A stretch of 64,000 nucleotides of DNA from Pycnococcus provasolii (GCA_049487715.1 CP150573.1:310001-374000), one strand, 5' to 3'; numbered from the stretch's first letter, positions 17,755-28,012 are shown. Notes: generated by a model from the sequence alone, not told the origin. Translations and numbers: made by a program.

Positions 17755-19788
17755 TCATGGACATATGTCGATCGCACCCGCCAACGCGAGCAAGCGCAAC
17801 ACGACAGTGTCCGCAGACCAGTCATGAAACCTGCTCAAGCGCGGCGACACCGCATCTAATCGTGCCGCGATCATCGACGTCGTGTACGAGAATCCGAATA
17901 GCGAAACGCGGTCGCATATCGATGTGGCCACAAACAGTCCGTGCAACCCGCTGTTAAGGTTGGACGGGCACCCAAACGGCGGCATCCCGAGTCGTCTCAG
18001 GTCTTTGCGAAGCGCAAAGTACGTCGTGATGAGGTGCTTGATCATCTCCGGCGAGAAGATGTACGAGTCGCGGTGCGCCGAGCGAATGCGATTCATGAAT
18101 TTGAGGCTGCCGTAGTTCCAGAATAAAAAGCTCTCGCCCTCCGTGGGATTTACCTTCGGGCCACTTATGATCTCCGCGCGCTTCTTGTTGAAGACGCGGA
18201 ACGACGTCTTTGTGCCGCTGAGAGAGGATTTCGCGTAGAAGTTGAAGCGAAACACCGCGTCATGCGCGTCGATCGCCGCACCCTTTTGTCCAAACGTCAG
18301 CCCAGGACCATTACCGACGAGGGCGCACGTACGAAAGCCACGCTGGATGTCCTCCTTTGGCTTAGATGACGCACTCAACGTGCCCTGGCTAGCCGTTTCC
18401 ACATTACCAGATGTGCTCCCGCACCCCTTCGCATTCACCATAAGGCACTTGATCGACTTTTTCAACATCTTCACGCTCGCGAGGTTCGAAGCGGCGGCGC
18501 TTGCCATCTCCTCATCTGCAGCGCTGCACGCCCGTCGTTCCTGCGTAGACTTCAGACATCTCGCCAGCGCCTCCTCGGCGGGGCCACGTATGCTTTTTCT
18601 CACGCTTCTCTCGCTTGCGCATCGGCCCATGAGTGGCTTAGAACCCACCGCTAAACCTGACGATCGCCGCGACCGCGATTGAAGAAGAGAACGGCCGCGG
18701 CGGAGCGTGAGATTGCCGCTCAAGTCGTCCTCCATGACATTGAGCAGTCCCCGTGCGAGTCGTGCACGATAGTCATTGCTCTGCGGCGTTGGCCGCGCCG
18801 CCATATTGCGTTCGAGAAGCTCCTTCGCCTGCTGGGCGTCGAACGGATTCCACGATGGAACATCTTCAGCAACGCATGCAGACTTGCGTCGCTCAGCGAG
18901 TTGCTCGCCAGTTGCCATCTTCAAGTTTGCCATGCCTCGCGGCTTGCGACGACGGGGAGCAGGGGCCGGTGGGCCGCCAGAGTCATCCACATCCTCATCT
19001 TCCGCCGCCTCCTGCTGACGCGCCGGCGGCGTCTGCGCCGCCTGCCGTCTCGTACGATCAAACATGGACGTGCGCAGCATCTCGTGCATCCTTTCAACAG
19101 CAGACGGCGTCTTTGGCTTATCCTCTTCGTTTTCGCGGAAGTTGAACGTCTCAGATTCCTCTTCCTGCACCGGCGCCGGCTCTGGCGCCAACGCTGGCTT
19201 CGGCTCCGGCTCTGGCTCCGGCTCTGGCTCCGGCTCTGGCTCCGGCTCCGGCTGCTCGCTTTGCTCGACGCGCTTTTCAGAGAGCTCCTCCTGTTTCTTC
19301 TGCTGCTGTACGTCAGGCAGCACATCCTCCTCCTCGTCGCGTTCGTCCGCTTTGTCGTCCTGAAGTGCGGGGTTCTCCGTAACCGCAGCCACACGCCCAG
19401 TTATTGTTCCGGTGGCGTCAAGGTTCCGAATCATTTCTTCGATGCCAAGTGTCTGGACGTAGCTTCTACTTCTTGTGAATGCCAAGATTTGTCCCTGAAA
19501 GAATATGGCAACGAGAAGGAAAGCGAACACGCACACGACGCAAGAGAGCGCCCGAGACATCGTCGGACTCATACCCCCCCTAGTCGATCGTCTCTCCCTG
19601 CCTCTCGACGTAGTCATGGCGTCGAACGAAAGCACTCCTCGCACGTCCGAGTCAGACGGGCTATGCAGCCCTCCGTCTCCAGACAAGGCTGCGTCACGGA
19701 GCACGCCATACTGCGTACCTGCGGAAGCGGCCGGCCCTGGCGACAAGCCTCCGCTTGGCGTGCTGCTGTTCCACGTCCACGACGGCAT
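17755..19788 (-). CDS. GT29 sialyltransferase-like Golgi glycosyltransferase
   Basis: Type II membrane protein: a cytoplasmic tail, a helix LSCVVCVFAFLLVAIFFQG, a long Glu/Pro-Pro-Glu stem, then the catalytic domain in the last 180 residues. Sialylmotif L reads CALVGNGPGLTFGQKGAAID followed by AHDAVFRFN; motif S is PFGCPSNLNSGLHGLFVATS followed by ICDRVSLFGFS with both conserved Cys; motif VS is HDWSAD, where the usual final Glu is Asp. GT29 enzymes occur in plants and algae, where the donor may be a keto-sugar such as Kdo rather than sialic acid. The frame runs open to 20001 without an ATG, and a donor-like GTAAGT lies there, so the 5' end is uncertain; ATG alternatives are 19788 and 19617. 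It has no close functional neighbours. Confidence 0.85.
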   Translation of the reverse strand: MPSWTWNSSTPSGGLSPGPAASAGTQYGVLRDAALSGDGGLHSPSDSDVRGVLSFDAMTTSRGRERRSTRGGMSPTMSRALSCVVCVFAFLLVAIFFQGQILAFTRSRSYVQTLGIEEMIRNLDATGTITGRVAAVTENPALQDDKADERDEEEDVLPDVQQQKKQEELSEKRVEQSEQPEPEPEPEPEPEPEPEPKPALAPEPAPVQEEESETFNFRENEEDKPKTPSAVERMHEMLRTSMFDRTRRQAAQTPPARQQEAAEDEDVDDSGGPPAPAPRRRKPRGMANLKMATGEQLAERRKSACVAEDVPSWNPFDAQQAKELLERNMAARPTPQSNDYRARLARGLLNVMEDDLSGNLTLRRGRSLLQSRSRRSSGLAVGSKPLMGRCASERSVRKSIRGPAEEALARCLKSTQERRACSAADEEMASAAASNLASVKMLKKSIKCLMVNAKGCGSTSGNVETASQGTLSASSKPKEDIQRGFRTCALVGNGPGLTFGQKGAAIDAHDAVFRFNFYAKSSLSGTKTSFRVFNKKRAEIISGPKVNPTEGESFLFWNYGSLKFMNRIRSAHRDSYIFSPEMIKHLITTYFALRKDLRRLGMPPFGCPSNLNSGLHGLFVATSICDRVSLFGFSYTTSMIAARLDAVSPRLSRFHDWSADTVVLRLLALAGAIDICP

Positions 19789-20186
19789 CGCGCGCGAGCC
19801 GGCGGAGGGTGGTATCGTGTGCGTGCAAGGGCGATGCGAGGGGCCGGGAGGTGTGCGCGGGAGGGAAGGCGAGATCGTTCCAGGGGGGATCCCGGGGGCA
19901 GGGGGAGAAGACCACCGGCCGCACCTCCGCCGTCGAGCTCCACGAGGCCGTCTGCAGATGCCGGATGCCTGACGACGAGATGAGGGCCACCTGGGGAGCA
20001 CTTACCAAAGATCTATGGAAAGCTTTAGCGTTACCGTCTTGAGCGATTTTATGCTGCGCTGATGTGCGCGGCGCCGCGCTGACACTGAATGGCCTGGAAT
20101 GGGATGAAGTGTGAATCATGGTGTGAATCATGGTGATGTGAATTTTTTTGAGAATCGGTTTTACAACAAAGGGTGGTTCCAGCAAC

Positions 20187-21182
20187 TTACGCTCCCTGAT
20201 CCGTGCTCGCACCCTCTCGCGGTCCCTCGTCGATAGGCGCCTCAAGGTAGTACAACCAGATGGCTTCGTGACTATCCTTGAAGTAACGCGAGCTTGCGTG
20301 GAGCGCCTCGAGATCCTCCTCACCCTCGAGCACCGTCAGGTCCGTCTTCGCCTTCCCATCATCTCGCGTCTGGCTGTCCACCGTGAGAGCGTTCGCGATG
20401 TACAGCGTAAGGTTCAAGGTCGTGTTGTTCCCCTCCGTGGAGTTCTTGAGCATGTTTTTGAGTGCCGCCGCGGCGTGCCTCACCTTGCACTCCTTCCCAC
20501 GCGGCACGTTCACGTATGGTTTGTTTGCAGTAGGCAGACGTGACCGCGGGTGCGGATTGACTCTCATCTGCAATCCCAACGGCGTGTGATTTGTGGCAGG
20601 CACCCTCGCCCTGGTTGGTGGTACCTTCGCGCGCGTGCCTCCACCTCCACCTTTCGGCTTTTGCTTCGTCACGCCACCGGACACGGCGTGGTGTGTTTTA
20701 GCGCCTGCTCGTCCACCTGCTCGTTCAGCAGCAACGCGCTGATGTTGTGATTGTGGTTTGTACTGTGGCAGTGTCGCTTTTGGTTCCTTGTTTGCCCTAT
20801 CCTTTTGGTTTTTTGCCTCCACCTCGAGGTGTTTGTACTGCGGCGCGAACGCCTGCGCGATTTGCTCGATGCGCTTGGACTCCGCCTCTTCGTACGCTTG
20901 CACGTCTCCATATAGGAACTCAATGAGGCTATCCATCGCTGGGTCGTTTCTCAGCCATCGCCGGCTCGGAAGACTTTCTCTGCACAGTGGACACTCGTTC
21001 GTGTCGTTCGTTCTGAGCGTGTGCTCTATGCACTCTGAGCAGAAGCGGTGCATGCAGGTGACAGCGATTTTCGTCTGCGAGAGTATGTCGTGGCATATGG
21101 CGCACTTGGTGATGTCGTCGTAGTCCTCGAGCGCGAGTGCCAGCGCGGGCGCCTGCTCCTCCTTCTTCGGCGTTTCCGCCAT
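20187..21182 (-). CDS. RING1-type Polycomb E3 ubiquitin ligase (PRC1 core)
   Basis: 332 codons from the ATG of MAETPKKEEQ. Residues about 27-70 are a C3HC4 RING: CAICHDIL, CMHRFCSECI, CPLCRESLPSRRWL, then NDPAMDSLIEFLYGDVQAYE, the extended helix typical of RING1/RING2. The C-terminus (residues about 250-320) fits a RAWUL ubiquitin-like domain: LNLTLYIANALTVDS and FKDSHEAIWLYYLEAP. PRC1 RING1 proteins monoubiquitylate histone H2A. The linker is Gly/Arg/Gln-rich. A TTAGGG-type tract lies 99 bp upstream of the start. Confidence 0.85.
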   Translation of the reverse strand: MAETPKKEEQAPALALALEDYDDITKCAICHDILSQTKIAVTCMHRFCSECIEHTLRTNDTNECPLCRESLPSRRWLRNDPAMDSLIEFLYGDVQAYEEAESKRIEQIAQAFAPQYKHLEVEAKNQKDRANKEPKATLPQYKPQSQHQRVAAERAGGRAGAKTHHAVSGGVTKQKPKGGGGGTRAKVPPTRARVPATNHTPLGLQMRVNPHPRSRLPTANKPYVNVPRGKECKVRHAAAALKNMLKNSTEGNNTTLNLTLYIANALTVDSQTRDDGKAKTDLTVLEGEEDLEALHASSRYFKDSHEAIWLYYLEAPIDEGPREGASTDQGA

Positions 21183-21280
21183 GGCCTGCTTCTCCTGCAG
21201 TCGGGGGAGGGAGGGCCGGAAAAAAAAGAGGGAGGGACCTCGGCAAGGGGAGAGCAGAAGGCGAGACAGAACTCCCGCTG

Positions 21281-21304
21281 TTAGGGTTAGGGTTAGGGCT
21301 AGGG
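21281..21304 (+). promoter_or_regulatory. Telomere-like tract upstream of RING1
   Basis: Three perfect TTAGGG units followed by one variant (CTAGGG) lie 99-122 bp upstream of the RING1 ATG. In the gene's own direction they read CCCTAA. They belong to the recurrent promoter-associated class described in the findings. Confidence 0.6.
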
Positions 21305-22302
21305 ATCGGGCTGACGGGCTCGAGATCGTCCTTGTTTTCCGTGGTGTTGTCAGCGTGAGGCCGTACGTAGTGGCGGTGCACATGTCCACTTAACAGGCCT
21401 GAGAGGAAGAATAGCCGTGGGCCGCCTGCGCCACGGCCACAGTCACTTTATTATTGAAGTACTGTAGTAGTGCCTGTAGTCTGTAGTAGAGTGATATATA
21501 TATGATTGATAATTTGATATGATGTTCTTTACAGAGGCAGACAGGCAGTGGGTGGTGGTTGGGTGCCAGTGTGTGACTGTGTCATGTGTGTGCCTGTGTG
21601 GACTGTGGACAGTGTGGTATGATCGACAGATGGTTTAGACTTTAGGGGTTTCTGGGGTATCATCTGGTTTAAACTTTAAAGGTGACAAGCAGACAAGGTG
21701 TTAAATATTAATAAATGTCCGTTCTTAGCATGTTGCAGTAAACTTTCAGATCCTCAACAAAAGTGTTTATTGTCGCTTCGCGTTGTTAGTTTTAGGGGTT
21801 CCCCCTTGGATGGGTGAGGAGCACAACCCCTTTGACTAGCCGTTGGGCTCCTGGTTGGGTCGAGACCATTCTGTGTTTTCCTGCCCTGCGTTTGTCAACG
21901 CAGTTCAGCATACAACACTCGCACGTCTGCGTGCCGAGGATCCCTAGTTTTCAAGTGGACCAGGTTAAGCCAACGCAGGATTTTGTGGGGTTTGGTAAAC
22001 TTGTTGTAACCGAGGAAATCCTTTCTTGGCAACTGACTTCTCCCCACATCAATGTATCATTAATCGTTGATTCGTTGTACTTTAATAAATGATGAGGTGG
22101 TTAATTGACTGATGGACATAATATTCTAAATTCTAATGGTCAAAAATTACAAATTAACAATATATTATTAAGACATGGCGGGGATTAGTAGGGTTATAAA
22201 CTTAGTTAGAATACTAGTTATTGTGCTATTTTGATTTGGTTATCAATAAATATTATCAAACTGGCCAGCGACGACAACAATGACAACAAGCGATCGCAAG
22301 AA
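21305..22302. other. AT-richer gene-free stretch
   Basis: About 1 kb between RING1 and the 3' end of SEC23, with lower GC than the neighbours. Contains short GTAGT/TATATA repeats near 21470-21515 and a duplicated TGGTTTAGACTTTA / TGGTTTAAACTTTA word near 21629 and 21664. No gene or RNA was recognised. Confidence 0.4.
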
Positions 22303-22353
22303 GTTTGGACAAAGAAAATCTAGTTTCCATTACTGAATGAATGAGCGTTCTTA
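22303..22353 (-). repeat. 3'-flanking dispersed element, copy 6 (after SEC23)
   Basis: Read on the minus strand it is TAAGAACGCTCATTCATTCA, GTAATGGAAACTAGATTTTC and TTTGTCCAAAC. It starts about 6 bp after the SEC23 stop, in sense with that gene. It shows that the family also follows minus-strand genes, so orientation tracks the gene rather than the chromosome. Confidence 0.7.
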
Positions 22354-22359
22354 GCTGGG

Positions 22360-24723
22360 TCAAACATTCCCGGCAACTGCGGTACGCGCGAGATGCTCGA
22401 CGAACACGGAGAAAGAAACGTCGTCTGTGAAGATCACCTCGCCTGCGTTGTTTGCGGCTGTGTTATGAGTTGCTGACGGATTCAATCTCGCAAGCACGAA
22501 TCGTGCTTGGCTACCATTCTGGTCGCAGTCCACGAAACGTGGCGTGGGCATACGGGAGTTGATCAGCGCCGATGCGTCGTTCTGAGGAACCTCCAGAAGC
22601 GCCTTAAATGCCGCGTGCTCCGGCTTTTCGTGGTAACCTGCGTCGCGCCACTGCGCCACCGTCTGGCCGTGGAACACGACGACGTGGAAAAAAGTGTCAA
22701 GCAGAAGGATCACGTCAGGCGCGAGGCTAGACACGTCGAGAACCGCCGGCATTCCCACTGGCGCTCCGCCGTTCGGGTTCAGGGCGTAGCGCAGCAGCGT
22801 CGGCTGAATCATCACAGCCGCGGTCGACACGCCCTCGCGATTCAGCACGGATCTGAAGTATGCCGTCTCGTCTGGCGAAGAGTTGAACACCTGCAGGAAT
22901 GGGCTACGTCTCAGGTGGAAGATGAACTGTGGATAGAGGCTCATGTACGGACTTAGGCGGAATGTATTCGGGTCATCCTTTTGATACTCACCGTATTTCG
23001 AGCAGAGGCGAATGAGCGTTCGGTCGAGCCATCGAAGCACGTCGAAAGCATCCTCTGTCTCGCCTCGCCACACGCTGATGCGCGCCATGAGCACGCCAGC
23101 CGCCTCCTGATCGAAGCCGGCGACAAGCTCGTCGAGGCGTGCTGGATCGCACCAGCGCCGTGCAAGCGTGGTTACCTTTACCCTCGTCTCTCCTGTGGCT
23201 GCTGCGACGTACCTTGTTTGGAACTGCAGATAGAACGGGTCGCCTGGCCTGATGGCGTTGTTGTGGCTCTGCACGATGTCAAAGTAGTACGCGTAGCTGC
23301 TTCGCTCGTCCACGCATCCTAATCGCCAGCTCGTCGTTCCTCCGCATCCCACATCCGTCTCTGAAACGCGTCCCGACGCGGCGCCCGACGAGGACGCGCC
23401 CGTGGCGGCAGCGGTGACTGCGCCGATGCACCCGCTGACGCGTACTTCGCGCGTGCAGAACACGTCGGACGTCGCCTGGAAGCCCATTTTGCACTGCCCT
23501 GTTGCCGGGTCACGCTCGAACATGCTCTTTATCGTGTTCCGATACACAGGGTGATCGAACCCGTCGGCGAGAACAATCACGCCACCTGTGCGCTCCGCCG
23601 TGGGTGCCATTTCCGCGACTCCCACCTGGTCCATGGCACATGCGAACAGGTCTACCGCCACGCCGCTCGCGACTGCGCGGCTGGCGACACCCGTGAAGAA
23701 TGCGTGCGACTTTTTGAAGTGCTTGGCGACGCCTGTTCCCTTGTCGAAGTCCTTGTGGCATCGAAGCGGCACGGCCATGTCAATGTCCACCATGAGTCCT
23801 GGTCCGTGCGTGATGGGACCGCTGAGGAACATCATGACGCGTCCCGACGACACACCTCCCGCCGCCTCGAAGAGGCTGACTGCGACGTCCATAGCCGCGC
23901 CTGTACACCTCCTGGGTCGAAATCCGACGGCGACGTCCTGCGCATCAGGCTGCAGTTCGTCGAGTGCCGCCTCGAGAGCAAACTCGCACTCGCTGAGCGG
24001 CACCAAAAATCGTCCTTCGCACCCACCACTTCCGTCGTTCATCTGGTGATTTTGCTTTTGCTGCGGTGCAGTTTGGTTGGAGAGCAGCAGCATACTCGCG
24101 AGTTTGTCCTTGGGTATGGACGCGTCGCCTCGCAGCACCCACAGCTTGCTGCAGTTTCCGTACCCGAGCTCGTAGAGGTGCACGCGTTCTCCGAACGTAA
24201 CGAGTCCGACTAAGCTTCGTTCAGGCAGCGATCCGATTGTCTGTTTGATGGAGTCGACGCACGCCGCCAGGTCTTCTCTGGGTTGGCACAGGTCGACAGT
24301 GAACACGAACGCGGGCGGCGGCGCGGGTGCCGTTCTGAGCGTGTACGTGAGAGAGACGTACTGCGGGAAGAGTTCTGCGGGCAGGTTCGATTCCGAGATT
24401 CCAGCGTAGTGTGCAGGGAATCCGTTGCGTGTGTGGCAGAACGGGCAGACCCACATTTTGGACGCGTAGTCGACTTGGCAGTAGCAGTTGAGGATGGATG
24501 CGCATCCTTTGCACGGCAGAGGTTCGTACGGCAGAGTTGGCGATCCTTCGACAGCTCTGAGGGGTGAAATCATGACGCCGAAGGGTACGATTGTGCGCGA
24601 TGCTTCTATTCTTGAGGATGGCCAAGCGTTCCACGACAGTCTGCACCCTTCGCTTTGCTCGAGCTGCAGGAGTGCGCTTTGCGTGTCCATCATCGTGCCA
24701 CCAGACTCCGGGGTGTGCGCCAT
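22360..24723 (-). CDS. SEC23: SEC23, COPII coat subunit and Sar1 GTPase activator
   Basis: 787 residues, the normal size for SEC23. The start at the ATG of MAHTPESGG fits; the homologous body begins at [21 protein letters not shown] zinc finger follows ([20 protein letters not shown] with [10 protein letters not shown]). Next comes the trunk ([29 protein letters not shown]), then a beta-sandwich, helical ([40 protein letters not shown]) and a gelsolin-like C-terminal domain ([40 protein letters not shown]). SEC23 binds Sar1-GTP on the ER and, with SEC24, forms the inner COPII coat. An unusual Ser/Gly/Ala insert ([18 protein letters not shown]) lies in the trunk or beta-sandwich. TTAGGG-type repeats lie upstream. 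Confidence 0.95.
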   Translation of the reverse strand: MAHTPESGGTMMDTQSALLQLEQSEGCRLSWNAWPSSRIEASRTIVPFGVMISPLRAVEGSPTLPYEPLPCKGCASILNCYCQVDYASKMWVCPFCHTRNGFPAHYAGISESNLPAELFPQYVSLTYTLRTAPAPPPAFVFTVDLCQPREDLAACVDSIKQTIGSLPERSLVGLVTFGERVHLYELGYGNCSKLWVLRGDASIPKDKLASMLLLSNQTAPQQKQNHQMNDGSGGCEGRFLVPLSECEFALEAALDELQPDAQDVAVGFRPRRCTGAAMDVAVSLFEAAGGVSSGRVMMFLSGPITHGPGLMVDIDMAVPLRCHKDFDKGTGVAKHFKKSHAFFTGVASRAVASGVAVDLFACAMDQVGVAEMAPTAERTGGVIVLADGFDHPVYRNTIKSMFERDPATGQCKMGFQATSDVFCTREVRVSGCIGAVTAAATGASSSGAASGRVSETDVGCGGTTSWRLGCVDERSSYAYYFDIVQSHNNAIRPGDPFYLQFQTRYVAAATGETRVKVTTLARRWCDPARLDELVAGFDQEAAGVLMARISVWRGETEDAFDVLRWLDRTLIRLCSKYGEYQKDDPNTFRLSPYMSLYPQFIFHLRRSPFLQVFNSSPDETAYFRSVLNREGVSTAAVMIQPTLLRYALNPNGGAPVGMPAVLDVSSLAPDVILLLDTFFHVVVFHGQTVAQWRDAGYHEKPEHAAFKALLEVPQNDASALINSRMPTPRFVDCDQNGSQARFVLARLNPSATHNTAANNAGEVIFTDDVSFSVFVEHLARTAVAGNV

Positions 24724-24949
24724 ACCAAACCAAACCAAAGCAAGAAGCAACAACAACAGAGCACGCCGCGAAAGGAACAAGAACAGCAGCAGCAACAAAA
24801 AACGCGACAAAAACAGCGACAGCGCGCGTGCGATCCAAACGGAACAAAAAACCGACCCGGAGAAAGAAAGGGTTAAGGGGGGAGGAAACGCCGGCGGAGG
24901 GAGGGGACGAACCCTGATACCAGACCAGGGGCAGGGCACGCTAATAATG

Positions 24950-25020
24950 CCTAACCCTAACCCTAACACCGTCTCACCCTAGCCCTAACCCTCTAACCCT
25001 AACCACTCTACCCTAACCCT
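24950..25020 (-). promoter_or_regulatory. Telomere-like tracts upstream of SEC23
   Basis: On the plus strand several CCCTAA units (CTAACCCTAACCCTAACACC and further degenerate copies) span about 70 bp. Read in the SEC23 direction they are TTAGGG. They lie 227-297 bp before the SEC23 ATG, on the side facing the mobile element. Confidence 0.55.
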
Positions 25021-25277
25021 GATCGTCCCTCCAAGCTCTGTTGTCTGTAGGAATCCTACCCGGGTAGGGGGTTCGGAGGTGCCCTATGTCTAGCACTATG
25101 TAGCCGTTGGAGTTGGACATGCCCCTCCTATTTAACTGGGGGTTCCCCTTACCCTTGTTGTCCCTGCCCTATTCAGCTTTTTGCCTTTTTCCGCCTTGTT
25201 GTCCCGCTGTTGTTCTTTGTATCCCCCGAGGACCGGGTTTGCTCTTCTAACTAACCTTAATACAACCCTCCCCCAGT

Positions 25278-25370
25278 CCCCTCACAGCCTGAGGGGGTGT
25301 TCCCTTTCCCTTCCCCTTCCTTGCTTCCTTGCTTCTCTCCTCTCGAACGGCACTCCCAACAACATAGGGT
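25278..25370 (+). repeat. Left 93-bp direct repeat (D) flanking the recombinase element
   Basis: A pyrimidine-rich sequence starting CCCCTCACAGCCTGAGGGGG and ending CAACAACATAGGGT. It is identical to 26884-26976, which lies immediately before the Rab start codon. It marks the outer left edge of the composite element. Confidence 0.9.
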
Positions 25371-26883
25371 AGCGGGGTTTGAGCTCTAGCCTGATGGAGC
25401 GTAAACCTTGCGTTTGAGGAGCTCACGAGGATGGGCATTGTGCCGTTGAGCTGAGAAATGAACCCAATACCCTTGTAGGTACAGGGTTAAGCTAGCTTGG
25501 ATCTGGAAGGAGGGGATCCGCTGTTGAGGGGAAATTGGGTTTCAAGCCGGGCAGATGGCTTAATCATGAAGGGAGGAGATGAAGTAGTTTTTTTGTAAAC
25601 ATGGCTGCGACGCCTATGGCGTCTGATGTTTCATCGACCCAGCCCAAGGGGCTGGGCCTTCTATCTCCGTCAGCTGGTACGTATTTGGCCTTACAAGGAG
25701 AAGGCCAGACGGATACGCTTACGGAGTCATTAATCGTGCAAGGTGCTGGAGCTTTTTTAGCTCTCCCTGCACCACCTGCTCAAGGACATGTAGATGCTGA
25801 TCTGTTCAACCTCTGGTGCGATAATGTTTACCGCCATGTGTATGACATATGGATCGACGCCACCACGGGCACAGGCGAGGGTATTTACGCGCGCAATTGC
25901 GCGCATCGGGAGCGCAATCTTCAGATGTTGAGAATGCTTATGTCACGCATGGCGATCCTCAAGCTCACTGCGCTCTACTGGACGCGTGAAGTATCGTTGG
26001 AAGAACGCTGGTCGGCCGGCGTGCTACTGATAATGCTTGGAGGGACACTTTTCGCAAATTGTTCCCGACTGCGCTTGATCGAAAAATTGCCTCCCACAGC
26101 GGCCGCAAAACGCTTGCGACTTTGCTCTGGAACGACGGTTACTGCCGACGTTTTGTAGCTGATGTGGGTGCTTGGTTCTGCAAAAGCGATGCGGTGGATC
26201 TCTACTTTGCCACATCTAGGGAGCGCATTCTCTTTGCGCTCCGGCACTTGGGCGAGGGCTCTGGGTTCTCCTCGCGTCGCTGATGTCTGATTGCCCGTTC
26301 CTCTTTGGCCCTCCCTCCCTCCCTTTACCGTTTGGCGGTTGGTGGTCGCCTCCTTGTGAGGTGCCCGAAAGGGCTTCGGCTCGGCTCTCCGGATGCCAGC
26401 CGTTGACTGCGGAGGCGGGAATTTGAGGTTTTGGCAATCACATCAGCGTTTAGGCAATCCCTATCCTTGGGGGCTACTCAAATATACGAGCGGTAGCGGG
26501 GTTTGAGCTCTAGCCTGATGGAGCGTAAACCTTGCGTTTGAGGAGCTCACGAGGATGGGCATTGTGCCGTTGAGCTGAGAAATGAACCCAATACCCTTGT
26601 AGGTACAGGGTTAAGCTAGCTTGGATCTGGAAGGAGGGGATCCGCTGTTGAGGGGAAATTGGGTTTCAAGCCGGGCAGATGGCTTAATCATGAAGGGAGG
26701 AGATGAAGTAGTTTTTTTGTAAACACCCAACCCGCCCTCCCGGTGGTCGCCTCCTTGTGAGGTGCCCGAAAGGGCTTCGGCTCGGCTCTCCGGATGCCAG
26801 CCGTTGACTGCGGAGGCGGGAATTTGAGGTTTTGGCAATCACATCAGCGTTTAGGCAATCCCTATCCTTGGGGGCTACTCAAA
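25371..26883 (+). mobile_element. Tandem tyrosine-recombinase (Crypton-like) element with an internally deleted second copy
   Basis: Structure read directly: left module A (about 25368-25601, 234 bp), core with recombinase ORFs (25602-26340), right module C (26341-26482, 142 bp), a 9-bp spacer, a second A (26492-26725), 16 bp in place of the core, and a second C (26742-26883). The second unit is therefore the same element with its coding core removed, as in non-autonomous derivatives. The array is bounded by the 93-bp repeats D. No reverse transcriptase or inverted terminal repeats are seen, which fits Crypton-type DNA elements better than DIRS retroelements. Near-identity of the paired modules implies recent activity or gene conversion. 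Confidence 0.7.
25601..26283 (+). pseudogene. Tyrosine recombinase with frame disruption
   Basis: The first frame (25601-26158, ATG at the A-module border) gives 185 residues with helices of unknown detail (NLWCDNVYRHVYDIWIDATT, LQMLRMLMSRMAILKLTALY). The second frame (open from 25990 to stop 26283) carries the conserved C-terminal catalytic signature of tyrosine recombinases: HSGRKTLATLLWNDG (HxxR-like box), GAWF (His/Trp box) and VDLYFATSRERIL (nucleophile Tyr). The switch of frame near 25990-26060 means either a frameshift or a short intron; I see no clear GT-AG pair there. An N-terminal Arg box could not be placed. The assignment rests on the C-terminal signature and the element structure. 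Confidence 0.55.
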
Positions 26884-26976
26884 CCCCTCACAGCCTGAGG
26901 GGGTGTTCCCTTTCCCTTCCCCTTCCTTGCTTCCTTGCTTCTCTCCTCTCGAACGGCACTCCCAACAACATAGGGT
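26884..26976 (+). repeat. Right 93-bp direct repeat (D') at the Rab promoter
   Basis: Perfect copy of 25278-25370. It ends 6 bp before the Rab ATG, so it most probably represents the native Rab 5' region, with the left copy created by the insertion event. Confidence 0.9.
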
Positions 26977-26982
26977 GGACCC

Positions 26983-28012
26983 ATGCCGCGCGATGCCTCG
27001 ACGAGCAGCTCCGGCGCGCGGGCGGACTACCAGTACCTCATCAAACTACTGCTCATTGGAGACAGCGGCGTGGGCAAGTCGTGCCTGCTACTGCGATTCT
27101 CAGACGACTCCTTCACAACCTCGTTCATCACAACCATTGGCATCGAGTACGTTGACCTTGCCTTAGGAGCTGGCTTAGCGGCCGGCCGGCGGTGGCTTCT
27201 TCAGAGTGGGGGGGGGATGAGGGTAACTCTGGGGTCGATCGACGCGCGGTCACACGTCTTGCACGCACAAGGTGTATCAAGAAGGGACCTTTACAGCTTG
27301 ACGCTGACTCTTCTTCGTTGGAAGACGTGGCCTGTCGTACTGCTGTCAAAGTCACACGCTCACGAAGCCACACACACGCACACAAACCCCCAAAATACGA
27401 AACAGCTTTAAGATCAAAAAGGTTCAGTTTGACGACGGCGTCAAGGTGAAGCTGCAGCTATGGGATACCGCAGGTCAGGAGCGGTTTCGTACCATCACGT
27501 CTGCGTACTACCGCGGCGCCATGGGCATCGTGCTGACGTACGACATAACAGACGAGGCGTCGTTCACGGCGATTCGCAACTGGGTCAAAAACGTCGAGAG
27601 CAACGCCGCGGCGGACGTGAATCGAATCCTCGTCGGGAATAAAAGCGACATGGAGAAGCAACGCGTCGTGTCCACCGAAAGAGGTCAGGCACTCGCAGAC
27701 GAGTTTGGGCTCAAGTTCTTCGAGACGTCCGCGAAGAGTGGCGCGGGTGTGGAGGAGAGCTTCCGCGAACTTGCTTGGCAGGTGAAGGAGCGCCTATCTG
27801 CGAATAGTGAAACTGCTGGCGCTGGCAAGGCGTCGACAACGGGTGGCAAAGCGTCGAGCAGCCGCGTCAAGGCTGAGGGAAGCACAGGCAGGAAGTTGAG
27901 TTTCTGGGGAAGTGCTCGCAAGTACTCAAGCGGCGACGGCTCGTCTCGACGACGTGGCACGAAGTGCAGTGGCTCGCGAGGGTCGTGCAGTGGCGCATCA
28001 GCGTCGTCATGA
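26983..28012 (+). CDS. RabE/Rab8-type small GTPase, two exons, no C-terminal prenyl cysteines
   Basis: Exons 26983-27146 and 27406-28012 (intron 259 bp, GTACGT to AACAG) join in phase 2 to restore GID followed by [11 protein letters not shown], giving 256 residues. Motifs: P-loop GDSGVGKS (26-33), switch [35 protein letters not shown] (switch II), GNKSD and ETSAKSG. The effector region matches plant RabE/Rab8, which drive post-Golgi exocytosis. The tail after the G domain is Ser/Gly/Arg-rich and ends [15 protein letters not shown], without the CC or CxC needed for geranylgeranylation. Neither of the other frames supplies one. The start codon lies 6 bp after the mobile-element repeat D'. Confidence 0.92.

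Noticed and set aside
18679-19983. 434-codon plus-strand ORF opposite the GT29 gene
   Set aside because: It is the complement of the GT29 stem and tail; Arg/Leu-rich composition reflects antisense of a GC-rich repeat-coding frame, with no protein-like domain.
26216-26437. Minus-strand ORFs repeated in both C modules (starting MPKPQIPASAV)
   Set aside because: They repeat only because the C module is duplicated; short, without ATG-context or motif, and antisense to the recombinase.
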